Origin: Caprimulgus europaeus
Taxonomy: Eukaryota > Chordata > Aves > Caprimulgiformes > Caprimulgidae
Length of the DNA stretch: 64,000 nt
Reading direction: 5' to 3'
Assembly: GCA_907165065.1 (NCBI GenBank)
Contig: OU015543.1
Coordinates: 11,595,406-11,659,405, forward strand
Each line of letters opens with the position of its first letter. Position 1 is the first letter of the stretch. The translations under genes and the position numbers were made by a program. The notes under the pieces were generated by a model, which worked only from the letters and a program-made list of their open reading frames with translations, was not told the origin of the DNA and did no database searches. This document shows positions 39,601-49,510 of the stretch, in pieces.

Positions 39601-40477
39601 CTTGATCTGAAACAAAGGAATCCAACCCTAATCATTCTATGATGCTACAATTCAGTGACTAAAACCAAAGCAACATCTGCTTTGACCTTATCATGTGGTC
39701 CTTTTTACAATTAAAACTTTACAACTGGCTTAAAGTCACTCTCATTGCCTCACTTATCCTTCAAATGCTCAAAGTAAAATTAAACAATTTTTATTTCTCA
39801 AACTAATCCGGAGATTTTACTCCTTTCTAGTCTTACTGAGGGTTGTGTAGTTGCTGGATTAATTTACCAAAGCCCATGAAATCACTCTGGTTCATCTCTA
39901 TGTACCTAAAATGAGAATCCTGTTCATGTTCTTTAATTCTCTACGTGGGGCTGTTACTGTCACCAGAACTTCTGGTGGCCTATGAGCATTATAGAAAATG
40001 ATAAAGATTTCCTGTTTCAGCAAGCAGCAGGTTTTCCAGAAAATCTGAACTGGATTATTTCAGGAAAAATCAGTCAAAAAACCCAGTGAGAAGCATCACT
40101 GAGACACTGAGATGCTACCAAAGATTTCTACTGCCCACACAGAGGGTTCTCTCCCTCCAGTCCCACCCCAGCCATCCATGGCATGGTCCTACCTTCCTTC
40201 TAGAACTTGAGAATAAGCATCTCCTGGGGGGAACCGTTATTTCATAGATGGTATAACAACATGTCACCTGAGATCCTGAGGGTTAGAACAGCAGACTCAT
40301 GGCTTCAGTGGAGCTGAGTTGCTCTACATTGGTAAGAACAGTCAACAGGGACTGAAGTTTCACATTTTTTCCAGCTGCTGATTGTGCATCTCCTCTTGGA
40401 TTCATAACGGGCTCTTACTAACGTTGGCTTTATTGCCTGTGCCCAAAGGCTGTGATTAATCTAGTTCCAATTAAGGT
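36606..40477. other. Gene-free interval
   Basis: AT-rich DNA with A or T runs at 36922-36932 and 37420-37432 and an AT-rich palindromic patch at 38170-38208. A G/C-richer patch at 38930-39380 has overlapping open frames on both strands (134 and 150 codons), which is what GC-rich DNA with few stop codons gives by chance. I recognise no domain there. A possible regulatory block at 37895-38130 is listed separately. Confidence 0.55.
37895..38130. promoter_or_regulatory. Candidate conserved non-coding element
   Basis: Contains TACGTGTTAATACC, TATATCAATCGTATGG, TTCATTTTGTGAATATTCCC, TTTCGGCATTATATTGC and ATTCAATTACCTGTCAG. The last has a Q50 homeodomain site next to a TGTCA (MEIS/TGIF-like) site. 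Rare CpGs are kept inside AT-rich motifs. Inference from composition only. Confidence 0.27.
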
Positions 40478-40672
40478 TTGTTTCCACACCACCTAAATCA
40501 AATTCTGAGCTATGGTCTCCTAAGGAGGAGACAAACCCCAAGTGACCAGCCAGAAACCACGGCTCCATCCTCATCATCATCAGCCGATGGAGCTGCCGGG
40601 GCGGGACAAGGGGAGCTCCGGGCGCCGAGGCGAGCGGTGAGGCAGGTGACTTGTTATAACATGGATTTTTGA
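40478..40672 (+). other. CpG-rich patch with splice-donor-like ends, possible exon or promoter
   Basis: Eight CpGs occur between 40585 and 40636 (52 bases), against a strongly CpG-poor background. The patch ends in GAGCG then GTGAGG at 40637 and, nine bases on, GGCAG then GTGACT at 40646; both match the donor consensus well. An open frame of 64 codons covers it, with a run of five serines from TCA/TCC repeats and then an Ala/Gly/Arg-rich part. I recognise no protein. It may be a first exon of a long non-coding or alternative transcript, or a small unmethylated regulatory patch. No TATA box or polyadenylation signal was identified with confidence. Confidence 0.3.
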
Positions 40673-41640
40673 CACTGCACTTTTCACTGAGGATTTGCTT
40701 GTGTTTTTATTCCGCCTTCTGAAAGCTGTGAGAGTGAACATTATTAAAATTTTTTAAAAATAATAATAATAATTAAAAAAAAACAGGCAAAAAGAAAATA
40801 GTGAAAAGCAACAAGGAAAGTTTCAGTCCAAAAAAAAGTCCGAAACTGGCTCCAATTGGATCTCAGTGCGGAAATGCTGGAACTTGTACCCTCCAGTGGC
40901 AAAATAAAACAGGCTACCATTATTAGAAATTTTCTACAGCTAAAGATGTAACATCATAGCTAAATTCAGTCAGAGACAGGTCGAGCAACAAAAACCAGGA
41001 GCCAAGGCAGTCTAGTCTGGTCTGAAACTTGATTCAGGCACCAGATTATGAATAGATTTAACTAGTTTGCCAAATGAAAATGTAGATTTTGGCAGTGTGT
41101 GGACTTTTTTTTTTTATTATTATTATTTTTTTATTTTATTTTTTTGGTGTGCTATATGTGGAGTCCTATTGCACGCTGTGGGGATCTGAGAAAAGAGCCT
41201 TTTTATGTTATATAACTACTTGACGCTCATGTGTGTGTATATATAACATTAAACCCCCCCCCACAATTAACCCCATAAATGCTAAAAACCATGATGGATC
41301 TCTACATGATGTCCCTTTCTAAGGAACACGCTTTGCTATGCAGGTCCTATGTTGTACCATCTAAAAAACTCCTGAAAGAGATGAGTGAGTATTTCAAAGT
41401 AAAAAAAAAATATATGTATATATCTAAAAATATATTTTAAAAGGTTGAAAATACCCCCAATGCTGCAGCCCACATATGTACAGCAAGAAAAATAAACAGG
41501 CGATCTCGGGAGGTATATTTTGATGACAGATGCCAGTTCTCTGTGGTCAGATTTCGCTCTGATTCCGTTCAGGTATGTGATCTAGGAAGTAGTAAAAAAG
41601 GTAGAAGTTTAAAAAAGAAAATACAATCAAGGTAGGGAAG
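40673..41640. promoter_or_regulatory. AT-rich block downstream of the CpG patch, possibly conserved
   Basis: Motif-rich non-coding DNA (for example CTGGCTCCAATTGGATC, with a palindromic CCAATTGG; CAGGCTACCATTATTAG; CGATCTCGGGAGG; GATTTCGCTCTGATTCCG) alternates with low-complexity tracts: AAT/A at 40748-40795, T/ATT at 41105-41146, C10 at about 41253 and A/TA at 41401-41440. No protein-coding potential. If the CpG patch is a first exon this would be the start of its intron; otherwise it may be part of an enhancer. Confidence 0.25.
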
Positions 41641-42081
41641 AGGAGATTGTGAAAGGAGAAAGGAGCAGATGCTTGCTCCTCGGCTGTGGGCTTCTTTGGA
41701 GTATTTAATTAAGAAGGAAAATACACATCAGCCTGTGCATGTGTGTATTTGCCAGATGTCAGAGCTGAGGCTGAGCATCGATATCTCTATTAGCCTTTGA
41801 GGTCCAAAACTACTGTCACCAAGACAAAGGACACTGATTCTCATTTGTACAGCACAAGGTTCAGCATCTCATTGTATCTCAGGGCACTTAAGTTTGGAGT
41901 GAAGTGTCAGTGCATTAATTAATTGTAGTAGAGATGTCATGCAACAGAGAATGAGGTTTTGAGAGTGGTGTGGTTGCATATACATGAAAGAGAACAGGAC
42001 TGGCAAGATGAGGCTCTTAGAAGAACCCAAATGTTGTCCCTCTTTCTATCTAGTGTATTACACAGTTGGTTATTTTGGGTG
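41641..42081. other. Gene-free interval
   Basis: Ordinary AT-rich DNA with no recognised feature, up to the truncated start of the next CR1 fragment. Confidence 0.5.
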
Positions 42082-42236
42082 CCCTCTCCCTGGAAGTGTT
42101 GAAGGCCAGGTTGGACGAGTTTTTGAGCAACCTGGTCTAGTGGAAGGTGTCCCTGCTGATGGCAGGGGGGTTGGAACTGGCTGAGCTTTAAGGTCCCTTC
42201 CCACCCAAACCATTCCATGACTCTCTGATCCTATGA
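42082..42236 (+). mobile_element. CR1 LINE, short 3' tail fragment
   Basis: About 155 bases of CR1 3' end: CTCCCTGGAAGTGTTGAAGG, CCAGGTTGGACGAG, GAGCAACCTGGTCTAGTGGA, GGCAGGGGGGTTGGAACTGG, AAGGTCCCTTCCCACCC and the tail CTGATCCTATGA. Heavily 5'-truncated and non-coding. The 3' wording is that of the common avian CR1 with the CTGGTCTAGTGGAAGGTGTC block, unlike the 25.4/48.1 kb subfamily. Confidence 0.93.
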
Positions 42237-43159
42237 AGTTGTAATGTTAAGGATTTAATACCAAATTGTATCATACATTTGGAATAACTTGGAATTAATT
42301 TCTTCAAGCACTGCATGTATCCATAAGTTCATTTACTGATTTTAATCTTTTATTTTACCAAGCCATTCTGTACACACTAAATCACTGGAAATAGCACTGG
42401 TATGACAATAGAAGATGTTTTATCCTTCTTTACTGTGGAACCATTGATTAACTAGGTTCTATAAGAATGGCAAGGTCTGCTGGTGTCTGTGCCAGCTCTA
42501 GGATTAGAATAAATGTAGTTTTATCCCCATGGTGTTGTGTCTATATCAGAATAGGTTTTGCCACCCAGCCTACTAACATTACATGGTGGTTTTTCCTGGG
42601 GGAAGCTCCAGATCAGGTCAACACAAGGTTGGGTGTCTCAACACAAGGTTGGGTGTGTCAACACAAGGTTGGGTGTTATTGTACCTTTGGTGCTATCAGC
42701 ATGCTTAAAAGAGTTTCATTTGCAGTGAGCTCAAATTATTCCCCTAAAAGTCCATCCAGAACATGAAGAGTTACTACATGCCCCAAAGTATCCAGGAGAT
42801 CCTCAGTACTTATCATCATCTCTCCTAAGGCAAGTGCTTGTCTGATTGCTTCTTGGGGGGTTTGCAATAGGGCCCCTCTCAAAAAACTCTCCTCAGGGAT
42901 GCTGAACTGCTGGAGGTCAGACTAAACTTAAAGGAAGCATTTCTCACCTCAACACCTATTTCTGGACTCTCAGTGTTTTCTCTTATATATTGTTTATTAA
43001 GAAAAAAAAAAATAATAATAAACAAAGTCTGAAAAGATCCTGTGGTCAGAAGCCACCTTTCTCAGCAACACCCACATCTGCAAAGGAGACACTCTGCAAA
43101 GCAAACAGCAGAGACAGCTCTCGCTGCAGCAGATTTCACACTGTGGAAGCATCACAGGG
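42237..43159. other. Gene-free interval with one minisatellite
   Basis: AT-rich DNA; holds the three-copy minisatellite at 42618-42677 and an A/AAT-rich patch at 43001-43021. Nothing else recognised. Confidence 0.5.
42618..42677. repeat. Three-copy minisatellite, 20-bp unit
   Basis: TCAACACAAGGTTGGGTG is repeated exactly three times at a 20-bp period (42618, 42638, 42658). Only the two closing bases differ (TC, TG, TT). Such short perfect arrays are usually length-variable between individuals. Confidence 0.95.
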
Positions 43160-43320
43160 GAGAATCCACATGCTGGTTTTGATATTCATTAATCATCCAG
43201 CTAATTTGTTTTTACACAGGAGCGCTGACAGCAAACGAATGTTATTATAGCAACAGCGCACTGCATAATCCAGACTATTATGGTATTAGCATGGATGAAA
43301 ACGGCTGCTCTGTGTTCTCT
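43160..43320. promoter_or_regulatory. Candidate conserved enhancer-like block
   Basis: Dense homeodomain-type cores: ATTCATTAATCATCC, AGCTAATTTG, GCATAATCC and GGTATTAGC. CpGs survive at AGCGC (twice), ACGAA and ACGGC. TTTGATATTCATTAATC and CTGCATAATCC resemble POU/OTX-type sites. No simple repeats and no reading frame of note. Motif-based inference. Confidence 0.3.
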
Positions 43321-43552
43321 TCTGCTCAATTCTCTATCCAAAGGCAATTGTAAATATATCTATTTTTATTCACATCTGCTGAAAGAAATAGACCTACCAT
43401 ATGTGGCCCAAAGGATAAAAGGATTGCTGCTGTCTTTTTCTTCCTCCTCCCTCTGGTCCTTATCTCAGGAACATGAGTTGAAATCTGGCCCAGAATTTAC
43501 TGACTGTTCAGAGACTTTTTATGAGGCAATGCTTTCTCAGGCTGATATTGAG

Positions 43553-43591
43553 AATATATATATTTATATATATGTACACACATGCACACAT
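43553..43591. repeat. Compound TA/CA microsatellite
   Basis: TA-rich sequence runs into interrupted ACACATGCACACATG. It lies about 160 bases upstream of a second, longer compound array. Confidence 0.85.
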
Positions 43592-43753
43592 GTATTATTG
43601 TGCCTAAGGTTATTTCTCCAGTAAATCTCTTTCATATTTGTATACAGTGTTCACACAAGAGAGAGGAAAAAAAAAAAATCCAGTGGTAAAGGTTAACTTG
43701 GGATTTGAGAGACCTGTTTTTAATTCTTCCCTCTGCCACAGGCTTCGTTTTTA

Positions 43754-43757
43754 ATAC

Positions 43758-43791
<34 letters not shown>

Positions 43792-43812
43792 TTATATACA
43801 CACACACACACA
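43754..43812. repeat. Compound ATAC/TA/CA microsatellite
   Basis: Four to five ATAC units, then a TA run of about 21 bases, a short TTTATATA interruption, then about seven CA units. Likely polymorphic. Confidence 0.95.
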
Positions 43813-46139
43813 TGGACACACTATGGAAAAGGCACATGGGGCATTGTCTACACTGTCCTCCAAATGTGGACCTGAACCCACACCAGAGTCTAAACCTGCA
43901 TTGCTTTTGCATGGCTAGGAGTCTACATTCAGCAAAGGGTTTTGGTGAGCTTTGACCCATATGGGACAGGGACAGACTTTGGCCACATCCTTCAGGACAA
44001 GAAGAAACCTGCTCAGCAATTCCTTTCTGTCTGGACACATGTAAGATATAATGGATGTTGATGTTGTCCTCCTCTCTATCTCACAGGGAGATCGCATGGG
44101 TAGGCAGTGCAAAGGAAAAAGGTGAACCCATACGATGATCAACCCTGTCAGAGGACCCTTAGGAAGAGCTAATTAATTAATTTTTCTCCTCTCACTCTGA
44201 TGTTCTCCTGGATCCTTTGTAGGCTCAGGTCACCTTTTGTGTCAGACTGCTTTGCCATCACCACAAAGGGGAAGGCAGGGACAAAAATTGTGTATACTTA
44301 TAAAAACCCAGAGTGTTATGGAAGCTTTCACATTCCCTTGGAAATCCTCTTTGTGTTTGATGGTGGAGGAGGAACCTCTAATGGCTGCAGACAAGGAGGC
44401 AGAGGGATTGTGTGGTGGAGTATCCAGGAGGGTTGTGTTAGCACTCTGTCAGCGTAGTTGCTCATATGTTGCCACACTGAATAATGGATTTGCTTATATT
44501 CAACACCACATGATTGTAAAGCATTTAAAGCTTAACTATAGCTAGAAGAATGATTTTGAAACAGATGGACACCTGGTATTTCACAACATGGCAACTCCCT
44601 GCACTCCCTTATTTGAAGCAATGCACTCATAAAAGTCAAGCTTGCCAATAAAGAGAGGAGAAGAGGACTTCCAGGTGTTTAGTGCCTGCAAAATTATTAA
44701 TACCAGTTTCAAATACCTGATTGTGTTGTATTACTGATAATACAGTATTAAAAAAAATCACAACAGTAAAATGTAAAAAAAAATTGAAAGCCATTTGTGG
44801 CAATAGTTTCAGGAGTGGTGCACATGGCCTTTATTATACTGAGATTTTAATTGTTTGGGTTGCTACAAATTTATAAGGGAGTCCTGCTTTACCTGCCTGC
44901 AGAATGATTTACAAGAGTTCATTTTAGCCCCTCATCAAACACAGGCTAAGTACACTGTAAAATGGGCAGAAACCCCAAATCCAGCTTCAGTCTGCTTTAA
45001 GGAAGACCTGAAGTGATATAAGAGACCAAATCATAAATACATTGACACCCAGTTCTACCTGGAAACCTTGCTGGGCATAGAAAATGAATGGCTCCTTCTC
45101 GTATCTGTTTGTCTTCCATTATTTGTGGTCTCTCACACAGTAGGAAAGTTGTGGTTCCCCTGATTTGCTCACTCATTCTGTTATTAGAGGAGATCTTGCC
45201 CTGCACCACGGGGACCCATTTTTCTGTCCTCACTCTTTAGCCAGTGCGGGGATCCCCGTTCATCAAAACCATTTGTCAGAAAGTTAAAACATGTCTATGC
45301 TTCTTCCTTCCCATTCTCTGTTGTTCAAATACTGACAGCCAAAAATGTGTTCATATGCTTTATGCATGAGGAAAGGTGACTATTGACGCTAGCAAATGTG
45401 CGGTCATTTTTTTCCTTGTCAAAAATCAGTCTCTGGAATCACTGATGCCTTGTGAAATTACAGTCTAATGTAACCAGCTGGAGTATAACGTAACCAATTT
45501 CTTTACTTTTGAAGAAAATTGTTCTCTTGGAGGTTGAAACACAAAACCAAAAAATATATGAAGTTATTTTTGTCCTTAGTCAGGGGAAATTAATGAAATA
45601 GCACCTCCCATTCTGTTGACATTGGCCAAGATTGCCAAAGTCCTTAGTAATATTGGGGTTCCCATTATGGGGAATACTGTAATCACAAGAGGGATTCAGG
45701 ATATTATACTGGTGGGAATGTCCACGTAAGCATCAATGCAGCTGAGTACTTAAGCTTATGCTTAACTTTAAGCAAACAACCAGTTGGAGTCAATAGTTAC
45801 AGAGCTATGATAAAATATATGCTGGATTGAATGCTATAATGAAAAATATATGCACTGAAAGTCTGACTTGAAACATCAGAAACCATCAGTAAACACTGTC
45901 TGAATAATTATTTACTCAATATATATTCAGGAGTATGTATCCATATTTAATATGCAATATTTTGGTGACTTTTCTATAATTGGCTTAATTATTATTAATA
46001 ATCATAACATTTTCAACACCTTTTTTTTTTCAGTTTGCAGTATTTTGGTGTCTAATCCAAACAAACAGAAACCATTCTTCTCTTTCAGCTCCAGTGTGAA
46101 TATTTTGCTCAGTATTTGAACAATTTCTCTGTGTTTTCA
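43813..46139. other. Gene-free interval
   Basis: No gene or repeat recognised. A CTAATTAATTAATTT run sits at 44168-44182. The frames at 43751-44142 (minus) and 44200-44545 (plus) lack any known domain. Confidence 0.5.
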
Positions 46140-46335
46140 ACTTCTTGACACTCGAGTCATTGCTCTATCAAATATTGTATCGCCACCTCTACGTGATGGA
46201 TTTGTGAGGGAAATGACACAGGGAGGCCAAATATACACAGTGAAATAATAAGGAACCCCTGTAGGAAGAAAACATATTGTTCTTGGCGAAACAAGCCATT
46301 GGTGAGCATCTATTTTGATAACCATCTTTGAAAAT
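46140..46335. promoter_or_regulatory. Possible conserved non-coding block
   Basis: It holds four preserved CpGs (CTCGAG, ATCGCC, TACGTG, GGCGAA) in AT-rich DNA, with CACTCGAGTCATTG, CACCTCTACGTGATGG and AAATGACACAGG. No reading frame of interest. Weak, motif-based suggestion. Confidence 0.22.
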
Positions 46336-47559
46336 ACAGATTTTTCTTTGCTCAGATACGTCAGTTAACTGCAGTTCTCCCTGGGCTTCGTCATTCCTCA
46401 GAACTTTTAAGCTGCTGGTTTTGCACTACATCAAAAACTCCATCCCAAACAATTGGTGCAGTAACAATGATAGTTATATATATTCATCAAATTTGCTTGA
46501 AAAGTTAAATATGTGAACTGGAAATCTTTTTTTAACTAAATATGGTTTTGGAAGCTGTAATTGACATTCAATCTCATTTGTGCTAAATAAAAAAAAAGTA
46601 TTTAATTTGCTGTGTAAGTGTGTAATTATATGCCTTGATATAATTGGTTTGAAGACATTATTCTCTTCTCATACAAAGAAGAGCTATTATGTGAAATTTT
46701 ATTTGGCCTCCAAAGCTACAGTTTCCTCAGAGTAATTTCAGTATAACTGGTTTTTCTTTTAATCTCTGTTTATAGAAAGCATACCTAATGAAGAGCTAGT
46801 TAAATAGTCATCAGATGAGGACTAATTCCAGTCCAGTTTCCACTGGAGTTACCATGGGATAAACCCCATCCATTACAGTGGAGTGGCTCCTGACGGATGC
46901 TGCTGCGTGCGCGAGGATGGGGACGGGTGGACGAAGTTGCTGGCACCAGCCCAGCTGCTTCCCCCATCCCAGCACTCGCTGGGCTGTGGAGCTGGCAGAG
47001 TTCCCATGCAGGAGAAGGATGGGGTGTCACAGCAATCCCCCTCTTCCCTTCTGTCTTTGAATCTTGTTTGGTTTTCCTTCTCTCTTTGGCTCCTTTTTGC
47101 AAGGAGAGCAGTGGTACCTGAACAGTGATGCTGGACCTAAGCTTCATCTTGCTCCATAAGTCCCAGAACCAACTCCTGGAGCTTAACAGGGTGTAGAGAA
47201 CCTCAAAAGCATGGCAGGATCAGGCCCAGTGACAAGGAGAAGCTGTACTCAAAGCTAACAGAGAAAGAAAAAACAATGAAGTTATTACAGCACCGTGGCT
47301 CCTTCTCTTCAAAGACCCCCATAAGCATTTCCCTTCTAATCGTCCCGATACCAAGTGTGGCAAATTGACCACAGAGGTATGAAACCCAAAACCCGGTCCG
47401 TGCACATTCAGTTAGGAGCAGACCTTGGCCAAGGACCCCTTCCCTTTCATATCCTGCCCTGATGTGCCCTCCCCCTCTCCCCCCAGCCCTCTCCTTCCAC
47501 CCATTGTATAGCTTCCAAGATTTCTCATGGAAATACCCCATGGCTTGTTTTTCCATCGC
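46336..47559. other. Gene-free interval with a small CpG cluster
   Basis: AT-rich to about 46800, then a G/C-richer patch. Six CpGs lie within 46894-46933, including TGCGTGCGCGAGG. Overlapping open frames on both strands (up to 117 codons at 47203-47556 minus) have no recognisable domain and are probably chance in GC-richer DNA. Confidence 0.45.
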
Positions 47560-48065
47560 AGATTAATACCGGATTTAAGGTTGTTATTTTCTTTTTCCTG
47601 ACATGTCGCCCATCACATTATGATTATTAGAGTTTTCTTTTGAAGAGTTACCTGAGGTAAAGTCGAATTGGACTTGAGGCTGCTGAGGAAAGATGCCAGG
47701 GCTCGGGAATGCTGCCAGCCACTGATGTAGCTCACGCACGGACAGCGATCACGGCCACGGGCTCGATTTCATGCCGTGATTTAAGATACAGGCTGTAAGG
47801 GTACACCCATGATAAAGCTTCAGTGCCTGTTAGCTGGAAACAGGAACGGTGCCCCTTCAATGCAGAGAGACTGATCAGCATTTAATAGAATATTTAATGG
47901 CAAAAGAGTTATAGATCAAACGCCAGAAAGCAACAAAGGAGAGGTTTAACGGCTGCTAACTCAAGCCTTCGTAGAGTTTCCAGCCTCTCTCATTGGTTTT
48001 CGGAATCCAGTCGTGGCTAACAGATATTGCAAATCCTATCTATTGATGGGTTAAATAAAATTATC
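47560..48065. promoter_or_regulatory. Candidate regulatory block with CpG cluster
   Basis: It begins GCAGATTAATACCGG, then ATTATGATTATTAGAG. A cluster of eight CpGs follows between 47704 and 47775, and then AT-rich motifs: GATCAGCATTTAATAG, ATTTAATGGC, CTCATTGGTTTTCGG (inverted CCAAT), GATATTGC and CTATTGATGG. The mix of retained CpGs and TAAT/CCAAT-type sites over 500 bases is unlike the surrounding DNA. No coding frame. It ends close to the start of a CR1 copy. Confidence 0.35.
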
Positions 48066-48138
48066 CTGTATATCCTTCCTTATTCTGCAAGGCATTGCAG
48101 GCTGGATTCTGCCACCTAGAACTGGTGGAAGATGTTTC

Positions 48139-48376
48139 AGGGCAAGTTTAGGTTGGACATTTGGAAAAGGTTCTTGAGGCAGAGGGTGGTGGAGCACTGG
48201 CACAGGCTCCCCAGGGAGGTGCTCATGGCCCCAAGCCTGACAAGATTCCAGCAGCATTTGGCCAAGGCCCTCAGGGACATGGTGTGAATGTTGGGATTGT
48301 CCTGTGCAGGGACAGCAGTTGGACTCCATAATCCTTGTGGATCCCTTCCAACTCACAAAATTTGATGATTCTATGA
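48139..48376 (+). mobile_element. CR1 LINE, 3' end fragment (same subfamily as 25.4 kb copy)
   Basis: It starts near GGCAAGTTTAGGTTGGACAT and ends with TCCCTTCCAACTCAC and the tail GATGATTCTATGA. It keeps the last ORF2 codons (frame of VVEHWHRLPREV) and the 3' UTR. Ungapped alignment of 48163-48376 with 25460-25673 shows 14 differences in 214 bases. Same orientation as that copy. Inactive, 5'-truncated. Confidence 0.94.
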
Positions 48377-49363
48377 CTTGCACAAGGTCTGTCTCAGGGG
48401 TTGTGGACCTCATCTCACCTTTGCATTACTCCTGGCATTGGCTTTAGCAGTGTTGCTCATCCAAGCCTGTGCTGTGCGGTGAAGACACCAGTGAGAATTG
48501 CTTGGAAGGGCTTGAAAGTCTGGCTTCTCACTTTCTGTCAATGTATTTATTAATAACTGAATGAAAAGTAGCAGCAGGACACTGAGCATCTCTGGTGACA
48601 TTCCTTGCTTTCACTCCATTAATTTATAGATGTTTTCCCTTCAGTTTATACCCACTTTCATCACCTGTTTCTAGCCAAGACCTGGCTGTGTTGATAACTA
48701 ATAAAATGTCAGGTTCAGAGATATGGTTCTTCAATTCAATTGACTTTAAATGCTGCTGGAGAAAGAACTTATTTTCTTTCTTGTTGACCAATTAACTAAT
48801 TAACTAATAACATAAAAATACAAGGGAGGGAAAAGGACTCACATGCCATAGCAACTCACTTTCTGGACCTCCAGTGCTCTGCTAAGCAGGCATTATCAGT
48901 GGTATAAGCCACATGTATTTTGTCTGTCTTGGCATTTTGGAGTTCCAACACCAGCTAAACTCCAAATTCAGTTTATTTTCATGAGGTGTTTTAAATAAAA
49001 CCATTTTATCTGAATGGGGTAACAGTGGGGCAAGGAGATGGTGGGGAAAAGAATTTAAAAGGAAAAAAAAGAAACAGAAAATGTAGCAGAAAAGGAAAAG
49101 AGGAGAAATAAGCTGTTGAAGCAAGTCTGATTTTCTCTCTCATGACTTCTTTTCACTTTAAACAAGCTCTAGAAGACAATGTGATCTGGTCTATGGCATT
49201 GTTCCCTCAGAAATGATTAAAACACATCCCATCAGCCATTAGGCCCTTTTGATATGATCTTGTTTTTTCCATCTAATTTTATCATCCCAAACAACTTCAC
49301 TGGGAAGGAACACCAGCTGACCAACTCTCCCAAAGCATTTTCCTAACCAAAGGCTCCCTTAAC
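48377..49363. other. Gene-free interval
   Basis: AT-rich; contains the short tandem AATTAACT pair near 48791-48806 and an A-rich patch at 49057-49080. No gene recognised. Confidence 0.5.
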
Positions 49364-49465
49364 CATAGCATCATAGAATGTGATGAGTTGGAAGGGACCC
49401 ACATGGATCATGGAGTCCAACTCCTGTCCCAAGATTCAGACCATGTGTCTGAAGGTGCAATGAGT
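49364..49465 (-). mobile_element. CR1 LINE, short 3' tail fragment, minus strand
   Basis: The plus strand reads CATAGCATCATAGAATG, GAGTTGGAAGGGACCCACAT, GGATCATGGAGTCCAACTCC and ACCATGTGTCTGA, which is the complement of a CR1 3' end of the type that has CCATGTGCCTGA in this position. About 100 bases; the truncation point is approximate because the last part is diverged. Confidence 0.85.
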
Positions 49466-49498
49466 TCTGAGTTTCCATTTCTAAAGACACCCAGCCAG

Positions 49499-49510
49499 CA
49501 CGTGCACGTG
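49499..49510. promoter_or_regulatory. Two adjacent CACGTG E-boxes
   Basis: CACGTGCACGTG: two canonical E-boxes directly abutting, within a GTGCACGTGCAC palindrome, about 35 bases from a CR1 tail. Such sites bind bHLH factors of the MYC/USF/CLOCK class. Function not shown; CACGTG is CpG-containing and therefore somewhat rare here. Confidence 0.35.

Noticed and set aside
39620-39655. AATCCAACCCTAATCATTCTATGATG, reminiscent of a CR1 tail (words split: AATCCAACCC, ATTCTATGATG)
   Set aside because: The two words are in an order and spacing not expected for either CR1 strand and nothing else of CR1 flanks them.
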